The notes: generated by a model not told the origin, from the letters alone. Counted from the first letter of the stretch, positions 32,536 to 45,279 are shown. The stretch: DNA of 59,823 nt from Chara braunii (GCA_003427395.1 BFEA01000236.1:2124166-2183988); one strand, 5' to 3'. Program-made: numbers and translations.

Positions 32536-35358
32536 CTACCTCTTCAACTCCTCCTGGTTTTGCCTATATAACTGAGCCCTAAGTCCATCTGCGGACTTCT
32601 CTACCATCCTACCCTGCCTATCATACATCTTACCCGCTGCCTCTGAGACCTTTCCTTCTGCCTTATCCTCAAGGAACTCGAGACAGTCCAGAGCATGATG
32701 CACGTCCCTCTTGCAGTAGAAACATAGCTGATCGACCTTCCTCTTGAACTTCTTCTTCTTGGGTTGAGGAGGTGGTGATGAGGAAGATCCTACCAAGGTA
32801 CTGACAACCCCCTCCTGCTCTGTCCCAGGAGTTGCGGTACTAATGACCTCGTGCTGCTCCATTCCAGGAACCGGTCCCCCAGACCCAGATCCTGTAGCCC
32901 AAAATCCCAGTCTGCTCCTCAAATCCCCTGTCACCGAGACGTACTCAGGTGTGTCCAACCTCTGAGGTCTCTTCTCGAGTGTCTCTCTTGGCACTGCCAT
33001 GGGCTGCCTCAATCCCTATCTGTCTCTCAAGAGGCTCCTCTATCCTCTGCTCAGGTGAAAACAAACTCACCTCCTCCTGCATAGTATGCACCGCCTCAAG
33101 GAGCACGCCCATGGATCCCTCTGCTGAGCCCTGAGCCGGCTCACTGCTAGATGGTCGCAGCCCCTCCTCTACTGCCAAAGATACGACTGAGCCTGCCGCC
33201 GCCACTGACAGCGTCGCGAGCTCAGTAGGGTCTCTAAACTCGAACGCCTCTCTCTCTGCCTGTCTCTGGGCTCTCGCCTCCTCTGGCTCCAGGATAATTC
33301 TCCCCATAGGTGGCTCTTGGCGAGGCCCTTCCGCAGATGACTGTCCTGGCAAAACTTCTCCCGGCTGCCTCTGCTCTCCCTGTCTGCTGCTCTCTGACTT
33401 ATCCACTTTTTCTTGGGTCTGCTGCCTCAGGCTCTCAATGATAGCTGCCTGACTGACCACCAATGCCCTGAGTTCCTGGATTTTCATCTTCATAGCCTCC
33501 AGGCGTACTCCATGACTTGCTTCCTTTAATTTTTTCCCTGCCAGATCGCTCTCCAATAACAATTGTCGGTCAAAGGTCGTTTTGGCCAGGAACTTGATTT
33601 TGCGATCTATCCTCTCTTTCGCCTTCCTGGCCACCCCAAGCCCGGCTCTGACTGGCGAAGGAAGCTCCTCTCCTCTCTGCTCCCAGAAGTCTCTCCACAT
33701 CTCAGGGATCTCCGGGGCCCTAGCTGGCGCGCTGGGTGGCTGACCTGGGAGTGCTCCTGCTGCCTCCGATCTTTAACTCTCCTGTTGCTGCTCCGGAAGC
33801 TCCCCCGCTGCCTCCAACCTCTGCCTCTCCTGCCATATCTCATCTATCCGTCTGGTTTTTCTCGCCCTCTTTTCTTCAGCCATCTCTCCAGCTGGCGCCC
33901 TTTCCCTCGTGTGGAGGTCGACCCTCTTCGGGATCTCTGCTTCCATTTCCTTCTCGGGTTGGTACGGCTCCTGGCGTGGCTCTGCAGGTGCTGGCTCCTC
34001 CAGGTCTGGATGCTCCAGGGCATAAGCTGCTAGGTGCCTATCAATCTGGGTAAAGGCTTCCCTCCTTACAGCTGCCCTTTCTCTCCTCCTGCCGACTCTC
34101 CCCTCTGGCGATGGAGCCCTCTCTGATGAAGGAAGTGGGGCCTCCTCTCTCCTCAATCTCTCCTCTGCCTGACAAATGCTCCCTTGTGCATCCCCGAGTC
34201 TCAAACCCACCGCTGGCGTCTGTGTGGCGTGTCCTCTCCAACCTCTATCACTTCCTTCCCTGCACGTCTCCCCACGTCGCCCACCCTGCTCTCTCGCTGA
34301 GTACCCTGCGCCTCCTCTCGTGGCACCTCCTCTCGTGGCACCTCCTCTCGTGGTACCTCCTCTCGTGGCACCTCCTCTCGTGGCACCTCCTCTTGTGGTA
34401 CCTCCTCTCGTGGCACCCCTTCTACTCGCTCTTCATGCTTCTCATCCTGAGGCGACGCTCTCCACTGAGAGATATCCAGATGCGTCTCCAACTCCCTCAA
34501 CGGCCCTTCAGACACTGGCGGCTCCTCCCGTGTGTGTGCTGGTGACCTCCTCAATCCACCCTCAGTAAAACGATGGAACTCCACTGGTCCCAACCCATAC
34601 TCAGGGTATGCCCCTCGCTCTTCAACCTCTGGCTCCCGCTCCAGCTCCTCCTCTCTCCTGGCTAGGGCCTTCCGTCCTCCCCGAGACAGTCTCGCCTCCC
34701 TGGGCTCAGGGTCCCTCAGCCTCTAACTCCTCTGACGCCTCTCAACTCTGGGCAGAGGGGGCTCTGGTCGTCGAAAGGCCTCTCTCAGATGCGCCCTGAA
34801 GCTCTCCCAGTCCCGGGCCATGTCCCTGACCTGCGTAGCTAGTGCCCTCTCCGGCTTTCTGGTCCAGAGGGGTAACGTCCTCGCCCACTCATCTCTCGGT
34901 ATACCCTGCCCCTGCATGAACCACTCGAAAGCAGGGATGAAGTCTGCCACGTTTTCGATCTCTAGATGGATCGGCCTGCCATCTGGTCCCATAGGCGAGG
35001 TTTGGAGCTCCTGCATCCTCCACTCCACCTCTGATCTCGTCGTCGCCTCTCTACGGATCCGCGCGACGGGCTCCTCGAATCTGCCGACTCCCCTCAGTCC
35101 CTCGATTGCCTGGGCCACGGTCCAGCCCATACGCCTCGCATGATCCCAAAAATTGTCCAGGAATAGCTCGATGTCCCCATCATCGTATACCGGAGTACTC
35201 TCTCGATGGCGAGACCCATGTTGCTTATATCCTCCTGATGCTCCCAACGGCCTCCGAGGCGGCCGTGTCCCCCTCCCTCCTCTTGGCATGACTGTCTTCG
35301 TAAAGTCAGACCTGCACAACAGGCGAAGGAGACAACAGGCACACATTGGGGTAAGCAA
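32536..35358 (-). pseudogene. Extra gag-like reading frame downstream of integrase
   Basis: An N-terminal part (35358-34723) has gag-like helices: a basic start (MPRGGRGTRPPRRP), ELFLDNFWDHARRMGW, then AFEWFMQGQGIPRDEWARTL and WESFRAHLREAFRR. A long charged middle contains a REEVP pentapeptide repeat (15-bp DNA unit, about 34310-34420) and predicted coiled coils (about 33600-33300). Near the end (about 32690-32740) is a zinc knuckle, CFYCKRDVHHALDC. Frameshifts lie near 34200 and 33000 and stops near 34723 and 33773. It starts about 100 bp beyond the integrase end, in the same orientation. It is not the element's main gag, which lies at 39802-41913. It could be a third ORF, or the remnant of a second element joined here. 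Confidence 0.65.
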
Positions 35359-35454
35359 AACAGGTGATAATCAAGCAAACTTAGACCAGACCACACTCAC
35401 ACAGCATGCATCCTACCTAACCTACACACCCTGCTACTTNTATTCTAAAGGCAG

Positions 35455-36639
35455 TCAGGTCGTCTCTCTTACCTCTTCTCTCGCCACGAATTTCTTCAGT
35501 CGCGTTCCAGATACCCAATCCTNCCACTCAGTCNCATTTAGCTCCTCNATCTGATACGCTCCGAAGTCTCCGACCCGTACGATCCGGTAGGGACCTAACC
35601 ACCTCTTATCGAGCTTCCTGGACCATTGCTTCTCCAGTGATGAATCGTAGAGAAGCATGACATCTCCAACTGCCAAGGCTACTTTCCTCACCCGCGCAGA
35701 TTGATCACATCGAGCCTTATCGTCCATACGACTTCTCGCCACCTGGTCAGACGCCTCCTGGATCCTTTCTTCTATCGCCCCTATCTTCCACGCCCGAATA
35801 TCGAGCAATTCTTCAAATGACAAGTTAACTTTCAGATCCTGACGCCTCCATGTCTTAAAAAAACTCTCGATAGGGAAGGTGGCGTGCCTTCCATACCACA
35901 GTGTCACCGGTGCGTACTTGGTGGATCTTTTTATTGTAATGTTCTCGACAAAGAACGCCGCCCTTAGGTATCTTGGCCATTGATTAGACCTACCTTCGGT
36001 CCACTTAGCCAGGAGACTCGTAATGGTACTATGTCCTCTCTCTACGGGAGCATTTGCCTGGGGGTGCGCGGCCGTGGTGTAGTTGGCTGCTACACCATAC
36101 GTTGATAACAATTATTGCACCTCCTGGCAGGTAAACTCCGATCCCCTGTCCATTACGAATTCCCTGACGAAACGGTAACGCAGGTAATATTCCTCGATGC
36201 AGCTCACTAAGACTAACCCGGTCTTGGTGCGAATAACACGCCCGTCTACGAACCCAGACAGGTTATCGCGCGCATCGAAGATATAGTTATAGCCCTGATC
36301 CCCAAGTGGCATAAAAAGCAGATCGAGATGCACTACGGCCCCCACCTCTCGCTCTAACCTTGGATGCAGCGACTCTCCCTCTCTTAAACGGGATCTGTCC
36401 TGGCAAGGCACGCAGGACCGACAGAATTTCCCGACCATGTCCATCATTCCATCCCAGTAGTACAACTCACTTATCTTGGCATATGTGGCTTGTACCCCTC
36501 GATGCCCTCCTGCAATGCCATCGTGAAGCGCTGGTACGACGTCGATCTGACGATTCCTACCGCAGACGACCCTCCTGGGATTTCCCACTTCTCTTCTCAC
36601 GAAAAGGTGGCCGTCTCGTACTAAGTAGCGCTGCCGCAT
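35455..36639 (-). pseudogene. Gypsy integrase
   Basis: Integrase joins the retrotransposon cDNA to the genome. The HHCC zinc domain is seen (HDGIAGGH, CRSCVPC). The catalytic triad is in place: Asp in HLDLLFMPLG, Asp in MDRGSEF and Glu in APVERGH. A C-terminal GPY-type module follows (DKRWLGPYRIVRVGDFGAYQ). One in-frame TAA at 36112 separates EVQ from LLSTYG, probably a former GAA. Three N near 35523-35548 lie in the last codons. The N-terminal part is duplicated in reverse just upstream. Confidence 0.9.
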
Positions 36640-36917
36640 CCTCTGATGCTGCAGCGCTACTTAGTGCGAGACGGCCACCTTTTCGTGAGAAGAGAAGTGG
36701 GGAATCCCAGGACGGTCGTCTGCGGTAGGAATCGTCAGATCGACGTCGTAGCAGCGCTCACGATGGCATTGCACGAGGGCATCGAGGGGTACAAGCCACG
36801 TATGCCAAGATAAGTGAGTTGTACTACTGGGATAGAATGATGGACATGGTCGGAAAATTTTGTCGGTCCTGCATGCCTTGCCAGGAGAGATCCCATTTAA
36901 GGCAGGGAGAGCCGCTC
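36366..36917. repeat. Palindromic inverted duplication of the integrase 5' part
   Basis: Bases 36366-36638 (integrase, minus strand) reappear in inverse orientation at 36649-36917, with about ten bases between the arms and about 5% difference by eye. Upstream of the right arm the normal linker between RNase H and integrase continues, so the palindrome replaced a piece of pol. Confidence 0.85.
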
Positions 36918-37057
36918 CACAGAAGAAGCCCCAGTTCTAGGTAGATCCCGTCGTACTCCTCTGCACGAAAAGCCTCCTTAATCTTCCCCTCCTCGAACTC
37001 GTCGTCCTGGCTCTCGGGCACTTTGTCCACATTTTCTGTCGAGTTCAACGAGCCTGA

Positions 37058-39010
37058 CTAGTCGAGGCCTTCCTGCAATAACGTGTTGACGAGGAGATAC
37101 ATTCCTCCCATCAGGTCCTCATGCCGTTCTACCTGGCCAGGTCCTTCCTCAATTGTTCTCATGTCGTCCACCAGGCTATGCGAGCTGGCCAGCGCTAGCT
37201 CCATCATCCACTGAACATCCTTATCGCCCCAGGGATCTTCTTCCTCAAAGGGCTTAAGGACTAGCTCATTCCTCCTTTCATACCCCTTCGGCGCTTGCCA
37301 GATAGGATAGCCTACACAGCTGGGCACTCGCGGTGACCACTTGTTGATATGAAGACGAACATCTTCTTCCTGATCCAGAAATCCATCAACTGGGGGCGTA
37401 TTCTTCACCGCCTCCCCTTCCTGTTTGTCCCAGTTGATCCGACTCAGCCCGTCCGCCCGGTTCTTATGACCAGGAATCCGTTCTAATTCGAAATTGAACA
37501 TCCAGATGTACGTCAGTCATCTGACAACCGTCGGATCCGATGGAACGTAATTCCTTAGAGAGTAGGCCAGGGCAGTCGGATCCACTCTCAAAATAAACCT
37601 CGTGCCGAAGATATAGTTCCGGAAAATTTGCAGACAGTGGAGGACAGCAAGGGTCTACCTCTTGAACTGAGAGTATTTCCTTTCCGTCGTACAGCGAGTC
37701 CGGCTATCAAATCGCAAGGGTCTTTTCTTTCCTTCCATGTCTGCCTGAATTAGAACTCCCCCTAAGGCAGTCAGTCCCGCATCCGTTTTGACAATGAAGG
37801 GTCACGTCTCTGTGGCGTCAATATCTGGTGCTCCTAATACCAACCCTCCTTCTCGAAATTCCTCCTTCATTTTTGCCACCACCTCTTCTTGTTCCTCACC
37901 CCATACCCATTCCTGATCCTGACGGACTAACTTNCTCAGGTGTTCAGTCTTAGCGGCAAAGTTCTTGACGAAGGCCCTCCAAAATCCACACGTACCAAGG
38001 AAGCTCCTGACATCAGTTATTGAGTGGAACGGAACTGGTCACTCAGTAATTTTGTCCGTCTTCTTCAGATCCGGCCTTCGGCCCTTCTCATTGCAGACGA
38101 TCCCCAAGATAGTCGCTTCCCTCATGCAGTGTCTGGATTTGGCCCCGATTGCCATGAGGTTATGCTCTTCGAGCAGGTTCAGGACCTTTTCGAGGTCCTG
38201 GATGTGTTTGCAGATAAAGTGTGTTACCCCTGGTGAGACTTCGTCGCTCTCTTTCATCGCCGGCCCCTTCACTGACAAATCGTCAATGTATGGCTGTGTG
38301 ATATGGGGGTTGACTGACTGCATGGCCCGAATCATGGCCCATTGGACCATTGCTACTGCGTTGGTCCACCCTTGTGGGGCCACGTTCATGTGGACTAATC
38401 CTCGCGGCGTGTGCATAGCCGTCACCGGCCTATCCGGCAGATAGACTGGGAACTGATCGTATCCTCAGTAAAGGTCTATAAGCGAAATTATAGGCCTTCC
38501 AGCATAGGATTCTGATAGCGCGTCTGCATTCGGCAGTCCTCCAGCATCTCACACGGTCACTGCATTCAATCTTTGCAAATCCTGCACCCACCACAGCGTC
38601 CCGTTAGGCTTAATAAAGCAGAACCATGGGGACGCATACGGTCCACTTGAATAATCGGCGACGTGAGTACATATCTTGCCGTCGAGGTAATCCACCACCT
38701 TCCTTTCCTCGTCAGGATTGGGATATCGCGCTCCTCTCATGTTCCAAGGCTCGTGTGGCATAGTGTGGATGCGGATCATAGGTATCTTATCCACATTCAG
38801 CCTTCCACGCTCCTCGTCACTAAACGCATAGGCATGATGCTTCCTCTTCATTAATTCCACCATCAACGTTCGCTCCTGAGGCAGCAGGAAATCAGACTCC
38901 CCTATGATCAACTCTTTCTCGTTCCCTTCGTTGATACGACATGGCCCTGCTAAAGCACTTTCTCTCATTCGTCGTATCAACCCTCGTTCCCTCTCGTAAT
39001 ATGCTTCCTC
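37058..39010 (-). pseudogene. Gypsy reverse transcriptase and RNase H
   Basis: One minus-strand frame runs from about 39010 to 37058 with isolated stops. RT motifs: FIKPNGTLWWVQDLQRLN, LIDLY*GYDQFP, APQGWTNAVAMVQWAM, and an intact catalytic YIDD at about 38290. The thumb (SFLGTCGFWRAFVKNFA) and RNase H start (VKTDAGLTALGGVL) follow, then the tail FNFELERIPGHKNRADGLSRI. Stops lie near 38550, 38466, 38040, 37817, 37660 and 37516. Several read as Trp (TGG) or Arg (CGA) codons turned into stops. A frame change separates this part from the protease. Confidence 0.9.
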
Positions 39011-39051
39011 ATCCTCTGTAACGAGGACGGGTACCGGGCGGCACTTCTTGT

Positions 39052-39786
39052 CTACCGACTTGTATCGCCTTTGGGAACCCTGCTTGAGCTGTCCCCTAAA
39101 AAAAGCCGACTCACGGATTGTGTTTGCGCTGATGCGGGGTTCCCTCCGCTGCCTGGAAGCCGATATACCAATTCCAACCTTCCTGCCTCAGGGCATTCCA
39201 GAACTTGCTCCCTCAAGGTTTGGATGGCATCCGGATCTGCCATCTCATGCGCGGCCACCAGGTCCATGGCCTTCCCAACATCTGACAGGCTGAGGGGAAA
39301 TGCTTCCACCCTCTCTCCTGCTTCGGGCTCTACCCAGAGCCTCCTGCGCTCCCCTTCCGACTCCTCGATTGTGAATGATCCTGGATTGGGCTGGTTCCGT
39401 ATACTCCTTGGCCCGGTGTTCCTGCAAGTAATTATTTCATAATTCCTGCAGGCAGGATCGCATAAGAGGAGGATCAACATCCCATCATGTTTGTTGAACA
39501 TCACGGTCTCTGTCCTGCTTAGGAATGACCTCCCCAGGAGGATTCCATGGTCCACGTCCGGCATTATGAAGAAGCATGCCCTGGCCTTCACCTTTCCAAC
39601 CTCGACGAGCACATTTGAGGCTATCCCGCAAAACACGGCCTTACAGCTGGCTCCATGCAGAATACCGCAGTCAGAACGGTCTATATCCAGCCCGAATCTG
39701 ATCGCGTCCGCCTCCCAAATAATGTTCATCTCTGCCCCGGTGTCCACCATTGCTGCGCACTTGGAACCCTTCATCATCAAATCCAC
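39052..39786 (-). pseudogene. Gypsy aspartic protease
   Basis: The protease matures the Gag-Pol polyprotein. The active site is MVDTGAEMN near the start, with the second conserved block ILLGRSFLS about 60 residues on. It is in the same frame as gag, separated from it by a single TGA and five codons, so gag and protease formed one frame or relied on stop readthrough. The C-terminal half is a linker of no clear family. Confidence 0.85.
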
Positions 39787-39801
39787 CGTACCGCAGGCTA
39801 C

Positions 39802-41913
39802 TCACTTCCAGTCCATCTTCGTACCTGACTCTGCCCACTCTGCCTCCTTGGGCAGGATCGTACCGAAATGGACATTGGGCACGAGACGCCGTGATAACCT
39901 CCCCTTCAGTTCATCATGGAGTCGTGGGGCTGACGCTAGGATTTCCTTCAGGGTCATGAGGTCATTATGCCCTTCCAGCAGCCGGTCAATCACCTTCTCT
40001 ACGTCAAATCCCTCTTCCAACCGGACCGCGTATTTCTTCTTTTTAGGCGGTCCGTCATGTATGACCGGTTCGGCCTCTCCCCTGGTTCCCTTTTTCCTTG
40101 ACCGCTGCTCTGCTCTCTGATCCTCTTTTCTGCGCAGTCTCTCGTCCTCTTCCTCTTCATCATCGTCGTCCTCTACTTCCACAGCCTCTTTCCTTCTCCC
40201 TGGTTTGGGTTCCCTCCTTGGAGGCTCTTCGCTAGCACTGGCCTTGGCTTGATTCGTTGTTCGCGCTGCCTGTGCCAGCCGGGCCTGCGGAGTGAGGGGT
40301 CTCTTCCTCATTCCCGATTGTGGGCACGACCCCACCATATTTACTCCGGGTCGCCCAGGCGCTGACTCTGGGCCGGAGTCATAGAGGAATACTGTGGGGA
40401 TGTTAGACCTCCATCCCTTCACTTCCTCACAGAGGCCCACCAACTTCTGTTGGTACCTCCCCATCTTATCCAGCAAGTCCTCCATCTTCTCAAATAAGAC
40501 GGACAGAGGCTCCGTTCTTTCCTCCTCATCCTCGTCATCTGACTCGATGATTATGACCTCTTCCGTCTCACTTCCTCCTCGTAGCCCTTGAGTCACTTCC
40601 TCATCGCTTCCCACTTCTTCCAACCCAATCGGTGGTTCCTCCTTTTCCTGCCATAGCCTGAACATGGCAGGGGGTGGCGGCCCAGCTGCCGCTCTTCGTT
40701 GGGCTTCAGCCCTCATTCCTCCAAGCCTTCTGTCAATGGCCTCCCCAAACTGATCGTAGATATTCCCATCCATAGTAGAGGAAATCAGTCCTCTTCTCTC
40801 GTCTTCCCGTCTAATAGTACAGAACCTTATAGTGTGGCCTTGTTGGTCACAATGTTGACAGATGGCCGTTCTCCAGTCAAAACGGGACCCCTGACTTCCC
40901 TGATCCCCCTGGCCTTGATCCCCTTGGCCTTGATACCCCTGGCCTTGATACCCCTGACCTTGGTACCCCTGGCCTTGATTCCCTTGGCCTTGGTATCCCT
41001 GGCCTTGACTCCCTTGGCCTTGGTACCCCTGGCCTTGGCCATTCCATTGCCTTCCTCTTCCGCCGCCATTCCTGCCTCGCCCCCTTCCTCCACCCCTCCC
41101 TCCGTTGCCTTGATTGCCCTGCCCCTGGTTCCCACCTCCTACAACACTGCCCTGTGAACTGGGATCAGGTGACGGTGGCGGGGCCACAGGTTGGGCCTGG
41201 GCCGCGGGGTAGATGGGTGGTTTGCGGTCCGGCTACTGGTGGCGGGCTTCCCTATGGCACAATTGCATTGATCATCGACTAGGGCCACTGTGCGTAGGAG
41301 GCCACCCCACCTTGCGAGGGGCCCGTACTATATGATGGAGCCGCCACAAATAAAGGGGCTGCTGCCTGGGCCTGAGGCGCCTGCGCTTTTCTTGATCCCT
41401 GTCCGCCCTGCGCCTCGTCAACTCGACGGCCTCCGACGCTGTGAGTAGCCCCATGAAGATGGCGCACTGTGCTTCCTCCGAAATCCCATGGACCTTCCGC
41501 GCCCTCTTCTTAAATTCTTGAACAAAGGCCCCTATAGTTGTAAGATCCTCTTTGTTCATCGCTTCAAGGTCCGTGGTAGTCAACAACCCGTCTCCCAGGC
41601 GGTATTTCCTCTGCATCCCCTCCTTGAACCTCTCCCAACTACCTTGAGCCGCATCTATGACTTTCTTCACCTCCTGATGCTAGCCGTGGAGGACATACTC
41701 AAGGATGCGTTGAAACTTTACAACATCCGACCGCCCGACCAAAGCTTGTTCCACCTGCTCTAGCTATTCTGAGACTCTCTCCCCACAGAAATGGAAAGTA
41801 TCGACCTTTGGGATGTTGCTCGGGTTCCTTTTATGTCGGTCGATGGCCGCGATGAGGTCATCGAGTGTCAGACCCTTTTTGGGAGCAACTGATGCGCCGC
41901 CAGTCTCAAGCAT
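39802..41913 (-). pseudogene. Gag with CCHC zinc knuckle and Gly-Gln repeat
   Basis: The start at 41913 gives MLETGGASVAPKKGLTLDDL, followed by a capsid-like stretch (FQRILEYVLHG, GSWERFKEGMQRKYRLGDG, FVQEFKKRARKVHGISEE). Two TAG stops (near 41766 and 41682) sit where Trp is expected. Frame changes lie near 41400 and 41200. From 41187 an open frame of 461 codons holds a QGQGYQ repeat (15-bp DNA unit), a zinc knuckle CQHCDQQGHTIRFC, acidic and basic tracts and an Arg/Lys-rich PKKKK motif. It ends in TGA just before the protease. Confidence 0.85.
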
Positions 41914-42213
41914 CTTGACAGCCTCTTCTTTTCAAGTTCCTTGGCAAAAGAAAACAAGCACATCCCCTTATTCAACATTATACCTTGACCGGTCTATTCC
42001 ATCCGTCCTACCTAACCCTTAGTACTTACTTTACCCAAATGTTAACACGATCGTCCTTCATACTTCCTCTACTTGGGTAGGTAAATTTCCTCACCTATAC
42101 TTAGTCATTCATATATTCCTTCATTACCTTCTCATCACTCCTTTATGCCTTTTCTTATTCACTTCTCATACCCGGATGTCGTTCCACCAGGGATTACTAT
42201 AGGCTTTTCGTTA

Positions 42214-42231
42214 TCCCCGGCAACGGCGCCA
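42214..42231 (-). promoter_or_regulatory. Primer-binding site for tRNA-Asp
   Basis: The plus strand reads TCCCCGGCAACGGCGCCA, identical to the 3' end of plant tRNA-Asp including CCA. On the minus strand it therefore pairs with that tRNA. It lies two bases from the LTR end at 42234, as required to start minus-strand DNA synthesis. A 300-base leader separates it from gag. Confidence 0.93.
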
Positions 42232-42233
42232 CT

Positions 42234-45200
42234 TGTCGGGCGCATCGGTCCGGCACCGCACGGGGGCAGCGAGGGACCCTCCCGGTTGCGTCATGCAGGA
42301 GTTGGTTTTTAAAACCCTTCGTCGCAATATACATGGAGCTTCCACAAGCCGCTCCGGCCGAGTGCGCCAGCCATACCTCTCGCGAGCCCCAACAACAGGA
42401 TAGGGCCTACGCGAGGCACAACTTACCTACACCTTACGGGAGCTGTCACCTCCCTTCGGTGGGCGTATCCCCGGCGAGCTACCAGCCCACAGTACGAAAG
42501 CTAGTCAGTTGCAATCGCAGAGGTGGACCAGCCGAGGGCGTTTCTCTTTCGTTGTAGCATAGGGGGTACGCGCGGTAATACGCCTCTATCGAACCCGCAC
42601 GCGAATCGGCATCTTGGGGGGGCTGAGGTCCCAATCGCGACCCATCGTCGGTCCACTAGGACGAATCCCACACACCACGCGCACTCCACTTTACGAATAC
42701 ACATGCACACAAACAACACATATACGAGACAACACAACACAAACAACGCGACAACGCTCCTAGCCCCTTGGTAGCCAACCCATAACTTTTCAACGCGGAA
42801 ATCGAATAGGCATCGCGCGCGAGACTAGGTATAAGACCGCGCGGATGTAGGGCTATCGCATATCAACTTGCAATGCAATTGTACGCAAGCAGTCGCAATG
42901 ATGGCGTACTATGTAGTGCCCATAATCAAGCGGCCCCTCGTGAAATCGAGTACCGCTTATGACACTCGAGTGTCTGACTTGAAGTGTCGTGAAGGCCTAA
43001 CCCTTCATGACATTGCACGACTGAAGGAATAGCCATGCAGCCGCCGCGATACCTCCGGCTCTTGGCCTGAGTGTCTCGGTAGGCAAATCAAATAGGCTTT
43101 GCGCGAGGGAAAACCCCTCCCCTGCAGAGCCTAGGGCTTGGGATGTCCTGGACAAGGACCTCGAATCCCGGCCCAGGACCAAACGTCCGACTAAGAAAAT
43201 TATTGAAAAGCAGGAACAAATATAGAAATAGGGGTCTCCCCTAAGTTCCTTTGTCCCAGCTTTTGAGTGGGGCTTTAATATGGGGACTCTTCAGCCCATG
43301 CAAACATTCATCCCAAGTATACCCATGTATACGTATATAAGGGTTAAGTATGTGACGATTACTTTTTACGGTCTCACTGGGGTTTCTCACAATAATACGT
43401 ATATGTGTGATCGCAGGCAACCAAATCCAGAATCTGACTCACAACACATACCTGCAGTCACATCAACGAACCAAATCAACAACCCACACAATACACGGAG
43501 TCAATCCCAACCACCTTCGACACTCATACCCGTCGCTTTAGTCATACAAGCCCCAAAACCTCCTGTCCAACCAACCTTAATTAAATACTCAGTACCTTTG
43601 TTAAATAGCCATTCAATAAAAGTCCGGGTAAAAACCTTAATAAAACAACGAAGATCACCAGGGCTAAAGCCTTTTAGGTTGAGTGTGGAGGGAGAGTTGA
43701 AATTGAGTCGTAGACCGACGAATCGACAACTGACCTATTATCAGTGATAACAGAAAGTGATCCTCAAAAGGATCAAGCTGGATCTAGCCCTGAACTTGAA
43801 AAAAAGGCCTGTAACACACGGCAGACCAATCCCCAAGCTAAGATCATAAGTGTATGGAGAATACAACTTCATAATTCATTCTTGCTCAAAATCTCCCTAA
43901 AAGCTAAACCTTAGCCTATTTTTAAGTCAATGTTTAGGCTTAGGGTAAACCAACTGCAGAATCTCCCTTATTTTGGGTGGGTCGCATGAATCGCCACCTG
44001 TCAAAATATAGTCTATCTCCTTTAAACTAAGAAAATTTCGGCAGCGCTTCCCGTAAAAAAAGTATCTCTCCAGAATTTATATAAGTCTAAATATGAAAAA
44101 AATATAAATAATTTCTAACTCTGGAAAGCCAAATTTTGTCCAACTCCCTGAATTAGTAGAAATTTGGGCAGCATCCCCTCTAGAAACGGAGACTTTCCAG
44201 ATTTATACTAAGTCAGATATACAGCAGAAAAATAATCTCTAACTCCTGGAAAGTCAAAACTTGTCTAACTCCCTGATTTAGTAAAAATTTGGGCATCATT
44301 CCCTTTACAAAGGGAGACTTCCCAGATTTATACTAAGTCAGGTTTGAACTCACAAGACAAACTTGAATCCAATTTAGATAAGATTTAACTAACTCCTCAG
44401 TTTTGCAGAAATTTCGGCAACACTCCCTCTAGAAAAGTGTTATTCGAAAATTTATACAAGACTAAGTTCAGATTTTGAAAGTAACTTTGGCTTCTCAAAG
44501 TTCAATTTTGTCTAACTCCCTGAATTAAGAAAAATTTGGGCAGCACTCCCTCTAGAAAAGGAAACTTCCCAGATTTTAACTAAGCCAGATATATGGAAAG
44601 GACAAATTGAACTTTGATAACTCAAAAGTTGACTAACTTCTTGGATTTGTAAAAATTTAGGCAGCGCTTCCCGTAGGAAAAGTAGCTTGCCAGATTTATA
44701 CAAAGCCAAGTATAAGAAAAGATCCCAGAAAATGCAGGTATTAACACTAACTCCTATGGCTCTAGCACGTGGCGAGCAACTAAAGCAACTACCTATAGAA
44801 CTGAAATTCAAACAAACCAGCCATCCCATCCAGTCACATGCAAACCAAACCACAATGCAAGTACTCTCATCATCCCAAGTTCATTTCATATAAGTAGCTC
44901 GTGAATCTTCAAGTTCTTAAACCCTTATACCCATCTTACATAAGACATAGAGCTGGACCATTCGCCATGGAAACAAAGCCCTTATACTTAGTTTAAATTA
45001 TGTGCGCGGTTATCAGGCTAAACCATTCACCATGGAAACAATGCTTAGCCTTAGACAAAAAATCCTCCCTCAGAATAAACAAAAATTTAAACCCCTTCAA
45101 TCCGACAAACTCTCAGAGTTAACTAAGGTAGCCAGGCCATTCACAGTAGAAACAATGTCTGGTTCCTTGGAAAACAATCAAATAAAACACAGCGACCAGT

Positions 45201-45279
45201 CCATTCACAGAAGAAACAATGACTGGTCCTTCAAAAAACAGCCAAATAAACATAGCCCTGAGCCATTCACAGTAGAAAC
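42234..45279 (-). repeat. 5' LTR, truncated
   Basis: This matches 22841 to about 26214. It lacks about 345 bp corresponding to 25569-25913 (hairpins 2-4 and half of hairpin 1), lost between similar hairpin sequences. Homology ends after AGTAGAAAC inside the eighth hairpin loop at 45279, so the LTR's outer part is missing. Single-base differences are spread unevenly, with an ~800-bp stretch identical to the other LTR. Confidence 0.9.

Larger units (their letters stand above)
22841..45279 (-). mobile_element. Giant Ty3/gypsy LTR retrotransposon (~22.4 kb)
   Basis: Minus-strand order: truncated 5' LTR (45279-42234), tRNA-Asp primer site, gag, protease, RT-RNase H, integrase, an extra gag-like frame, 3 kb non-coding, 3' LTR (to 22841). 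The two LTR copies agree at roughly 95-100% over 3 kb. Integrase after RNase H places it in Ty3/gypsy. Coding parts are broken by point nonsense changes, some frameshifts and an internal palindrome. The 5' edge is truncated, so no target duplication can be checked there. Confidence 0.85.

Noticed and set aside
36640-37048. Separate small gene between RNase H and integrase
   Set aside because: The frame is partly the normal pol linker and partly the antisense reading of the inverted integrase copy.
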